This document shows, piece after piece, positions 1 through 10,300 of a stretch of 64,000 bases of DNA (within the stretch, counting starts at the first letter, position 1; each line of letters starts with the position of its first letter). The stretch is from positions 2,604,001-2,668,000 of the forward strand of contig JAPNXP010000003.1 in assembly GCA_028753945.1 (NCBI GenBank), written 5' to 3'. The position numbers and the translations under genes were made by a program. Source of the stretch: Hexactinellida sp. DTS-2022 (taxonomy: Eukaryota; Porifera; Hexactinellida). The notes beneath the pieces were generated by a model that saw only the letters and a list, made by a program, of their open reading frames with translations, had not been told where the DNA came from and did no database searches.

Positions 1-2925
1 TCATATGGAACGAGACCACTTACCAATACAAAACGATGCCGTTTGGCCTCAACGTCGCTCCTTCAGTGTTTACCAAGATTCTGAAGCGACCGATCGCTAT
101 TCTACGCTCATTTGGTATCCACCTGATTATATATCTAGACGATATACTAATATCAGCCACCAATCCAACACTTCTATCTCGATACGAATCTAACTATCTC
201 ACTGCTTACAAATCTGGGTTTCAGAATAAACCAAGAGAAGTCGATTCTAACTCCTACCCAGGAGATAGAATTCTTGGGTATGATAATCAACTCAAGCGCT
301 ATGACCTTGAGTCTTCCCTCTGCTGCTCTAACGAGCCTAACTTCACAGTGCCGCTACTTGCTACGCAAGAGGACGTGTACAGCACGCCAGCTAGCCGCTC
401 TTATCGGCCGGATGACCTTCGCGAAAACAGCGATTCGACCAGCGCCGATATATTACCGCTCGCTGCAGTTCGACTTAATACAATCCCTTCATTCGGTGAA
501 GGACTACAACAACACACTCACCCTGAGTGCCCAGTCTCTATCGGATCTCGAATGGTGGATATCCAATGCGAGGATATGGAACTCAACCCCCATTCACAAA
601 AGGGAGATAGATTCCCTAATACAAACCGATGCCTCACTGACAGGCTGGGGGATAGTGTATGGCAACAAACAAGCATCAGGTCTATGGTCCCAAGTGGAGA
701 CAACAATGCACATAAACATGCTCGAACTCAAAGCAGTACTCTTTGCAGTGAAAATGTTTGCAGAAACAAACTCACACCTGCTAATACAGACAGACAACAC
801 GACAGTAATACGTTTTGTCAACAAACTAGGGGGTACTCACTCCCGGAGCCTATGTACCCTATCACTAGAGATACACAAACACTGCTTGACGAACAACATC
901 TTGCTCACGGCGGAACATCTACCTGGGAAGCAGAACATAACTGCGGACAAGTTGTCGAGACAACTGAACCGAGACTGGAGCGATTGGAGACTCTCCCCTT
1001 CTGTATTCAATCTGACCATGAGAAACGGGAACCTGTCTCCCTCAATACACCTCTTCGCCTCACGGCTCAACGCCCAGTTACCCAAGTTTATGAGCTGGAA
1101 GCCAGACCCAGAGGCAGTAGCCATAAACGCGTTCACCAGAGTTGGCAACACTTGAGATGTCCCTACATATTCCCCCCTGTGATCCTGATCGGCAGAGTGC
1201 TGACAAAGATCAAGATAGAACGTGTCAAGAAAGCCATACTGATTGTGCCCCAGTGGCCATCCAAACCATGGTGGCCTGCCCTTCTGAAAGCCATGATACA
1301 ACCCCCGTGATTCTGCCACAGATACACAACCTACTAGCAGACCCAGCAGGCAACCATCATCCCTTAGTAGTCAGCAAAAGAATGACTCTACTGGCCTGCG
1401 TTATATCAGGAACTTGCTAATAGCGAGGGGCATCCCTGAACATGCAACTGAGATCATTTGCAAAAGCTGGAGCTCCGCTACCTTGAAATCCTATGGCTCA
1501 GCCTGGACCAAATGGGAACAGTGGTGCTTACAAAATAGTACCGACCAGCTGAACCCAAGCCTTAAGGGTAATGCATGGTAGATGTTCCAGGTAATTGAGT
1601 AGTAAACGTACGTCCCATGTATTAGTATATCGAGGTTTTTTGGGTGCAATATTGTTCATTCCCTTGAGCAGGCGTGATATTAACGTATCTTTGCCTATTT
1701 GTGAACCCTGTGTGACTTCTAGTATTGTTGCAATAGCAGAACGAAAGGTAGAAGTCCAACTAGTGGAATTCTGCGCCTCAAATGAGGTAATAAGAAACGA
1801 TAATAAGTCGTTAAAAACCTATCCCAAAAAACAGTTACACTCCTTTCCCTAACAACAGCTTCCAGATGCTCAGAGCTAACTGCTTTGGACACTTCTCACA
1901 TGGAGATATATGCAGATAAAATTATCTGCCACATATCTCGAACCAAAACATGGAAGCAAAAATCAATGAAACCGGTATACATTCATGCCTTCCCAGACAA
2001 TCCTAGCATTTGTCCCGTTACCACACTTAACTTGTATCTGTCTCGAACAGAAGGATTAAGGAAAAACAGCACCCTTCTAATTGCTGTAGTCAAACCTCAC
2101 AAACCTGTATCCCCAACCACGGTGGGGAGGTGGATAAAGGAGGCCCTCAGTCTTGCAGGAATCGATACTAGCGTATTCAAGGCCCATTCCACGAGATCAG
2201 CCTCCACCTCTAGAGCCGCTATGGTCGGGATACCAACTGACACAATATTGAAAGTGGCCGACTGGTCCAACGCTCAAACCTTCCAAAGATACTACAAGAG
2301 AAGTACAGGGGATGAGGATGCGACGACTCAATCTGATGCAGCTCATGCATTTGCATCAGCTATCCTCACAAATGAACCCCCTAGCGATACTATAGAATAG
2401 TAGTGTCGCAATGTTACTACTTACTAGCTGACTAGTTAAGCTTAATAAGGAATTTCTCCCATTTAGGCAAATTCCACTTTATGTAGAACTAAATGTAGCA
2501 ATTTAGCCAAGACATGAATTTACCCCGTTTCATGCAACAAGTCTTATTTCCGTTAAACGGGCTATTCAAACTATGTTATTGTCTGGTGAAGCCATGAAGT
2601 AGAATTTGGAATTCGACTAGCCCCGTAGGGGCGACGTCGAATTGGAATTCTACAAATGGCGTAACCAGACAATAACATAAGGCGTTCCCACCCTCCCAAC
2701 TCAAAGGAGAAAGTGGGGCGCTTGGAGATGACTCGAAGTAGGCATAACTGGTTATATACTAGCTATACTACCTGGGTGGTATGTTTTACTACTTCATTGT
2801 CAAAACAATGGATTTGTTAAAATTGCGACTTTGGAGAACTATTCAAACTATGTTATTGTCTGGTTACGCCATTTGTAGAATTCCAATTCGACGTCGCCCC
2901 TACGGTGCTAGTCGAATTCCAAATT
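1..2925 (+). mobile_element. DIRS-like tyrosine-recombinase retrotransposon (fossil, left end outside window)
   Basis: Seen in order: the end of a reverse transcriptase with a YLDD box (about 36-310), an RNase H region (about 600-960), the C-terminal half of a tyrosine recombinase with an HSTRSA box (about 1885-2400), then a non-coding end. That end carries two nearly identical inverted blocks of about 77 bp (2603-2679 and 2850-2925). Reverse transcriptase plus tyrosine recombinase without an integrase, with inverted terminal blocks, is the known DIRS arrangement. The copy is broken: the parts do not share one open frame and there are at least two or three breaks. The close match of the inverted blocks suggests a fairly recent insertion. 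Its right border lies inside a THAP-domain gene on the other strand. Confidence 0.85.
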
Positions 2926-3603
2926 GTATTTACTAATTCTGTAAGCAGAGTTTCGATTTGCCTGACATCAGAAATGCAGTCGATCCCTAAGGATATTTTT
3001 TTGGACTGGAAGAAACCTCGTGCTTTCAACGTAGAGTCAATGATCAAAGCTGGTTGTACTCTAATAACTCCCTCTGATTTACATGGATAAATGAAGTTTA
3101 CCATATCTTCTTGTAACCACACAAGCCAAGGATCAGGATAGTTAGAATTATTTTCTCCTTCAGGTCAGAAAAACTATCGACATCAAACAATTTGCCTTCT
3201 GTATCTTTTGTTTCAAGACTAAGATTACGAGCGATAATAAATAATTCTTTTCCTTAGTTTCATGTGAGAAACGAGATGCTCGCGATGTCTGCGTAGAAGA
3301 TAAATAGCTAGGACAGCCAGGAAGAAGTGAAGGTACAGCACCTTTAACTAAAAGAGGTCTGTCTAGTTTGAGGTACTTGATTTCTACTCCGTCATTAATT
3401 CTAAACGTGTAGTCAATGTCTTGTTTGAGGAAATGCTTTATACACACATATAATGTCTTAGGAGGATTAAGATGTTCTCTGTGTAACGCGTTTAGCCAAG
3501 CTTGACGTAATTCTGGGTCTTCGGGAGATTTGAATACGGGTGTATAGGCATCATTCGGATAGTAGTTGCTTTTACATCCAGGAGCCCAGCATTTGTTTGG
3601 CAT
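2926..3603 (-). pseudogene. THAP-domain gene, broken (P-element transposase-like or host THAP protein)
   Basis: Reading leftward from the ATG at 3603, the first ~95 residues form a THAP zinc finger: C5, C10, W36, C54, H57 and the closing AVPSLLP motif at about 89-95. THAP fingers bind DNA and occur in animal transcription factors and in P-element transposases. After residue ~100 the frame is lost. A second frame carries FIIARNLSLETKDTEGKLF, and a third carries PDPWLVWLQEDMVNF and about 50 further residues, so at least two frameshifts are needed. The segment then stops at 2926, where the DIRS fossil begins. The link to P-type transposases is an inference from the THAP domain and the DPWLVW-like continuation. 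It could instead be a decayed host gene. Confidence 0.75.
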
Positions 3604-3987
3604 ACTCTCACTCGATGTAGATATGAACCAAAAATATCTAATATATATTGAAAATGAAGAATAGGTTAGAATGGAGAATAGAACAGGTACAAAAGATTGG
3701 CAAAAGCATACATATATGGAAGAAGAAAATACGTTGTAAGTAAAATATGATGAAAATATTGTGTTAAATGTAGTAACACAATATTCGCAAATACTAATTA
3801 TGGTTGTGGTTTATCCTATAATATTAATAATTGTATACCCATAATAAATTGCAAGAAAGTAGTCTTAGATGGCGCAAAATATGATATGACTTCTAGTCCA
3901 TCCTTGGTTACAATTATTCCTTCAGTTGTTGGGCCATATAGGCTATGACTTACCATATTTTGTATGGCTTCTCACTTTATACTTCCT
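3604..3987. other. AT-rich stretch without recognised gene
   Basis: No coding signal or clear repeat boundary was recognised between the THAP start codon and the next dispersed repeat. Confidence 0.5.
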
Positions 3988-4506
3988 ACTAGCGCGCTTC
4001 GCTTGCTAGGTCGCTTCGCGGCAGAAAACAACCACACACGAACCACTTCGCGGTTGGTGTGTGGTTTATATACTCCTAATATTGATTATAAAGCGTAAAT
4101 AGGCCTAAATAGTCAAATTTAACAATGTGAAATTTTAATGATTACGTCATCATGCGATGAGTAAGCATATTGGTAATCTGGGTTTTACCAACGTGTCCGC
4201 ATCACTAATGTACATGTTCTATTAAATTTTCAGATTTTTATCTCTTAAAGTGCGCGAATTCTGTGCGATTAAGTGAATTTTCAGGGTTCTCGAAATGTGA
4301 CAATGACGTCATAACTTGTCGAGGTGTGAGAAATTTTGAGTGGAAACCTCAACTTGTTGGCGGGTGCCGAAAGTTACCCCTATATGCCAAAAATCACTTT
4401 TGGAAACCGTCCACTTTCTTCAATCAACTCGTAACATACAAACAAATATATATCATATTATACACATATACACATACCCAGCCTTGTGTTTTAATAGTAT
4501 AGATTA
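3988..4506 (+). repeat. Dispersed repeat family B, copy 1
   Basis: Begins with ACTAGCGCGCTTCGCTTGCT and a TCGCTTCGCG hairpin half, runs through GATTATAAAGCG and a block containing AACCTCAACTTGTTGGCGGG, and ends near TTTAATAGTATAG. The same order of blocks recurs at 20811-21795 (plus), 51001-51470 (minus) and, in part, at 16485-16696. It is non-coding. The superfamily is unknown; its co-occurrence with family A suggests related non-autonomous elements. Confidence 0.7.
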
Positions 4507-4864
4507 GCCATTTACATTTATAGGATTCACATCTCAAATTCTGATCATAGGTACTATCATATTTTGTTATTGCATGAACATTGCATTTAATTAATATATT
4601 ATACAGTAGACTCTCGTTAATACGAACCGGATAAGGTAAAATATCGGTTACGGAGTACAAGGTTTAATTCCCATATACAAATGCATGCATGGAAGTGATG
4701 CCATTTCTGATATTACGTACAAATTTCGACGGTCCACAGTCTACTCTCCTAATCAACAATAAATATCGTATTACGTTTAATAATTTCCATAATAGCATGA
4801 ATATTTTGGACACATTTTCAAATTAAGAATTCGAGATGTGAATCCTTATAAGTTGTAGATGTGT

Positions 4865-6615
4865 GGGAGACACTCATTTGCGTACATATCATTTGTGTAC
4901 AGTGTATTTATTTCACAGTTACATATACTACACTTGCGTACAAAAGAGTTATTATCTGAAACACAAGAATACAAGTGATTTTGACAAACTTAGACTTTTT
5001 GCCATGCATAAAATGTACAAAACGACCGAATACTGGTAAGAAAAATAATAAATGGCTACAAATGACTTAACCTTTCGATTAGTGTCTTCATCAAAGGGGA
5101 CAAATAAGTTATCTCATGATGGAAACTTATACATATTCCACCGGGGAATATTTAAGAAGGAATGGAGATGCGAGATCCGAAAGTGCAAAGCAAGAGTCCA
5201 CTCAGTCGATGATTTGATTGTCAAAATGTCTGGAGAACATTTTCATTCAAAAGAAAACGGCATAGAGGAAGTTGCGATTGCGAAAGAGAACTTTTAAGGA
5301 AACGTGCTAGAGAAACTCACGATAATCCACATATAGCTATTGGAGAAGAAACGAGTTCTCTATCAGAGGCAGCAAAATCTCTATTACCATCACAACATGC
5401 TCTAAAGCTGATGTATAAGAGACAACGTACTGCCCCAGCAATTCCACATTCCGTTGAAGATCTAGAATTAAACGCGTCTGATATAAAAACACTATCGAAT
5501 AAGAACTTCCTATTTGATGATTCTGGACCCGAACCAGAGAGAATAGTAATGTTTGCTACAAGAGAAAATTTAGATTTCCTAGCAATGTCAAGTATCTGGC
5601 TGGCTGATGGGACGTTTAAAACAGTGCCTACTCTATTTACCCAGCTCTACACTATTCGTGTCTTGCTGGAGGTCCGAATCCCTTTGCTAATGGACACTTA
5701 CTTCATTGTATTTAAGCATTGCTTCCCAATAAGAAAGCCACTACCTACTAAAATGTGGAAAGTTATTAACGAAGCTTGTCCAAATTCTCAACCTACTTTC
5801 TCTTTGTCAATTTTGAACAAGCGGTTATTAATTCTTTTAAATCAATTTGGCCACTAACCCAAGTAAAAGCGTGCTTCTTTCACCTGTCCCAGGCTGTGTT
5901 TCGAAAGATATAGTCCTTAGGCCTCAAGCAACAATACCAAAACAATCCGGAATTTGCCGTAACGATGAGAATGTTACCAGATCTCTCGTTTGTACCACCT
6001 GAACTTGTTGGATGGTCGTTTGATCATCTTGTTACGATATTTCCCGAAAATGCTTATCCCCTTTGTAAGTATTTCGAGGAAACATACATAGGGCTGATGA
6101 ATCTAAATGGCGGTAGAAATCCTCCTCTATTCCCCGTTGATCTTTGGAATATTTTCCATCTTGTACCTCAAGGATTACCTAGGACTACTAATTTGGTCGA
6201 GGCATGGCACCGTGATATTTGACTACATGTGGTTGTCACCACCCCACAATATGGAAATTCATTAAGGCTTTGAAAACTGAACAAGCTAATGTAGAACTGA
6301 AACATGTGAGATATATTTGTGGAGAAGATCCCAAAAAGACAAAAAAATCCATTCAGATTGAAAAATCGTTAATAAACCGTTAATTCGTTCAAAATCTTAC
6401 TATAAGTTGTGTGTTAGACTGTTATTTTTGTTACCAACTCCATATTTAATTAAATGCATTTTACTAATATACAGTTATATCATTAATTCAAGTTACCAAT
6501 AGTATTATAGTTATGCACAAAATGATAAATTGAATGCTGTACGCAAATGTATTACTCGCAACTGCCAAATTAAAACACTGTACGCAAATGTAATGTACGC
6601 AAAAGTGATAGACCC
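4865..6615 (+). mobile_element. FLYWCH/MULE DNA transposon (Mutator-like), decayed copy 1
   Basis: A 1,751 bp element with imperfect terminal inverted repeats: GGGAGACACTCATTTGCG on the left and the complement of GGGTCTATCACTTTTGCG on the right, continuing into a second block containing TTTGTGTACAGTG. An 8 bp target duplication AGATGTGT lies at 4857-4864 and 6616-6623. It encloses one decayed transposase gene. The flanks (GAGATGTGAATCC on the left, GGTAAGTAAACCGTCATAC on the right) match a repeat at about 28128-28295, so this element jumped into an older repeat. Confidence 0.85.
5052..6222 (+). pseudogene. FLYWCH zinc-finger MULE transposase, broken
   Basis: The ATG at 5052 opens an N-terminal FLYWCH finger of about 80 residues (WRCEIRKCKAR, then a HFH pair), a DNA-binding module. 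A downstream frame (about 5411-5857) carries the MULE catalytic core start WLADGTFKTVPTLFTQLYTI, whose D is the first acid of the DDE triad. A third frame (5965-6222) carries FPVDLWNIFH and GLPRTTNLVEAWHR, conserved near the transposase C-terminus. At least two frameshifts and some loss separate the pieces, so this copy cannot make active enzyme. It lies wholly between the terminal repeats of the enclosing element. Confidence 0.85.
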
Positions 6616-6881
6616 AGATGTGTAGTGGGAAAGATGGTAAGTAAACCGTCATACAACGCACTTTGAGGCCTGAAAATTATACGCAACAAGCCTCATCACC
6701 TCCACCGCCCCTTAGATGACCCACTTTCAGACCATTGCAATGTATAGCAATACCAACCCAGCCCAAACATATACATTGCAGATTAGCACAAAACATAATT
6801 CGATATTATTGATTAAGTAACATATAACTTGGTAATATTAATTAACACTATATCAATAGTTAGTACTAATCAGTCAATAGA
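6616..6881. other. Short intergenic stretch left of the MPP-beta stop codon
   Basis: It starts with the target duplication and the host repeat block containing GTAAGTAAACCGTCATAC. The rest is AT-rich and lies just past the stop codon of the minus-strand peptidase gene, so it should contain that gene's 3' UTR. I saw no clear polyadenylation hexamer on the minus strand here. Confidence 0.4.
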
Positions 6882-7390
6882 CTAGCTCCTTAGCCAGTAC
6901 ATACCAGAACGTATTCGGTTATAATCGGTCAAAGCTTCAATAGGACCAACACCCGCTATAGCAGGACAGCGATCGAATATATATTTAGTCGCAACTCTTC
7001 TAATAACATCTTCATCAATCTGATCAATCCTATGATTCCATTCGGCTAATGGTACTCTACGGCCGTATACAGTTAGCTGTCGTCCTATATCTTCAAATAT
7101 GGGTGTGGAGCCATTCAGTGACATAAATAGGGATGTTTTGAAAATGTTTTTAGAACGTTCTACCTGTGCAGCTGTTACTAATGTACAAATACGCATCAAT
7201 TCTCTTTGTATGTTCCAGACAACATTATCTATCACCATTTTGTTACATACAAAGTATATGCCAAATAGACCGGTCTCAGCATAGCAGGTATTGAATGTGT
7301 TGAATGACCAGACCCAGTCTGTCTCTGAACACATTTGTGCTAGCTTCGATGAGAGATTGTTACCACCACCTACTGATCGATCCCAGCTTC
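6882..7390 (-). CDS. PMPCB: PMPCB exon 3 (C-terminal half)
   Basis: The acceptor is CCCCTTTAG|GAAGC. The exon opens [19 protein letters not shown] and ends MYWLRS with a TAG stop at 6882-6884. Its length keeps the frame set by exon 2. Confidence 0.95.
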
Positions 7391-10300
7391 CTAAAGGGGA
7401 GAATGGAATGTTAATTATTTATCATGTAGATAAGTACAGTATAACTTAGTTAATACGAAATCCTAGTTATAATACAGAGCACATTTAATACATTGTGATA
7501 CTTATTAAAAAATAAGATTTCAGGAAACGCAATTAATGTCGAAGATTTATTGTTACTAGTTACAAAGACGATGGATTACATTGTTTGGAGATAACCACTG
7601 TTATTAGGTACGTCGATTTGCCAAAGTATTGGAGTAGAGTTAGTTTAGGTTAATACTTCCTTTCCACCCTCCAATTGTAAACATTTTGTTTTTGGGGGGC
7701 AAAATATTTTTTAATAACACGAAGCATTGTACTTAATTAAGTAGTATGCACAAAATTATAGCAAGTAGTAAGAACAATTTAATAATTAACGTATTTCCCC
7801 GAATAAGCGCCAAGGTCAATAAAAATGATATTGGTATGATAAAATTTAAACAATTAGTTGATCACTGTAATTTAATTCCATTGATTTTGGCAACTTCGGT
7901 AGGTATACGGTTGGTGGAAACCATTATAAACCTACCTAAATATTATATCCTGGATTTTTCACAAAAATTTCAGGATAATTTTGGCCCACGAAAACAATAA
8001 GCACCAGGGCGCTTATTCGGGGAAATACGGTATTAATAGTGTACAGTTTATATAGACAATAAATAATACAGTATAGTCAACTATACAGTCAGGAACAGTT
8101 ATTCGTTTGCTTAATATGAATAACTTTCTATTGAACAACCAACAAGCCCTATTTTCCCAATTTAACAACTTACATAGGATTGGATAAAGTTTAGTTCGTT
8201 ATTTTGAAGTCTCTCTATTATGAACACAATTGTAGCATGTAGGTTCCTTGAGTGTTCATAATAAAAGAACTTGACGGTATTTATATTAGCAAGGTTACTT
8301 ACGGTCCAATAAAACAATATATTACCCGCACTTCAGTATATTGAGTTCGATCTAATTAGTCTCATTAAGTAAATCAATTCTATATATATATAGTATCTTC
8401 TCCATGAGTGTTAAATATTCGCCCAGGCTCCAAGGCTCATCAGTAACGCTACTACGTTATATCTCTTAATTTAGATGCTTTCGGCTCACCTAGAATCTCT
8501 GTGTCCCGTATCCTTAGGGGTATCACTTACCCATTGTAAAAACACTTTGGTGTAACTAAGGTTACACTGAACTCCAGAGAGCAAAGGGTCCCCAACCCAT
8601 ATTGACACGCGGGGGGCTCCATGGTTGCGGGAAATGAGACTACAGCTGTGCGTACTCGGATTGGATCATAGTCAGGGCCATAATGGGCCGGTGCAGTGGG
8701 TACCATTTAGATGCCATTATGGGTGATTCACTGATCCGGGGGGGGGCCGGTAATAAGGACGATGCCCAGGGATGCCGATCAGCGAAGGTAAACTCCTCAG
8801 CAAAGGGTAACGTGGGTCAAACCTCAGACAAAAGTCCCAGTAGTAAACTTTGGCCTTGGCCCCATTTGATACTCATAAAGGGGAAAAACACTAGTTGGAC
8901 CTCTTGTGAGCCACAGGGTCAGGGTTTCCATTGGGTTGGAGTATCTAGGTGAGCCGAAATCATCTAAATTAAGAGATATAACGTAGTAGCGTTACTGATG
9001 AGCCTTGGAGCCTGGGCGAAATCTCTGTGTCCCGTATCCTTAGGGGTATCACTAACCCACCCATTGCCAATTTATAAATTCAGCCAAACATATTGTGTCA
9101 GTCACTGATTCTAACAAATCCTAACGTATTCTAATAGATATAATATTTAAATTTATTATATGCAGTCGAAATTGGGTTTTTTTGCCGCCGGGTTTTTTTT
9201 GCCTCCCCGGGTTATTTTGCCTCATTGCTTCTCCTTGTTTCTTCATAACACAATTTATATATATGAATTATTGGGTTTTTTTGCTACGTGTACCGTGGTT
9301 TTGCGTTCGGGTTTTATTGCCACCTTTCCATGCAAATATGTGTATTCTTAGTGTGATTTCCATCGGATTATTTTGCCCCCTTTATTAGATTCTCTATAAT
9401 GTCGAATTTGTCGATAGATTATAGCTTTTTGTAGGAACTGATACAAGTTTGGTATATTCCATACATAAAAACTCATCTATAATACATATAGTCTCATTGC
9501 TGTTGATTTAGAGTATATAGCAACCTCACCTCATAGCACTGTCTAATTTCAAATACGGGGGTTTTTTGCGTATCGGGTTTTTTTGCCTCTTTTTCCATGC
9601 ATTTAGGGGGGAAAAACCCCGATTTCGACCAGTGGCGGCGCCAGGGCGCCGCCGCTGGGGGGCACCAGGTGGGAAAACCTGAACCCAGGGGGGCACACCT
9701 TTTTAGAAAAAAACGCAGGAATTGGTAGTTGCCGTCGAGACTCGAGAATCCACATATTTTCCCAGTAGAGTATAAAAAACTAATCCAAATTTGCCCAAAA
9801 CTCCAAGAATCGCAAGCCGTTCGCATTTCAAACTGGTGGATCTTGTTGTTCATGTTCAATATTGTTCATATTTCGCTAAAAATATCTGAGAATATTTCTT
9901 TTCCAAAGAATCTTTCAAAAGTGTGCCCCACCTGGCGGGGGGCACCATTTTCCCGTGGGGGGGGCACGTGCCCCCCCTGGCCCCCCCCCCTGGCGCCGCC
10001 ACTGATTTCGACTGTATCAAATCCATCACATAAGCATATCTCATACGAAAAATCAGAATTATTGATTAAAAATCCTGAAAAATGTAATGGGTCGAAGACT
10101 GTGAAATAAGCCTGAAACATACTATTAATCTATAGAGGTGTTAATCAACTAGAGTTTAGACTCATAGCTAGAGTGCTGGTTTATCAAAATTTGGGAAATA
10201 AAATTGGCCTTCATCTGAGCACGTGGTGTAGACACAGAGTATTGTAAATTATAATTCAGTATTTTTGGTAAATTTGAGTGCGCTAGATAACTCCATTATC

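Noticed and set aside
837-1319. 160-codon minus-strand frame
   Set aside because: It is antisense to the retrotransposon's RNase H and following region.
4604-4745. Tigger-like element with left end CAGTAGACTCTCGTTAATAC
   Set aside because: No convincing matching right end or TA pair could be placed, so only a solitary end is supported.
8683-8952. 89-codon frame in a G-rich region, briefly considered as a gene or rRNA fragment
   Set aside because: It lies between the arms of a foldback element inside a PMPCB intron. No protein family or rRNA core motif was recognised.
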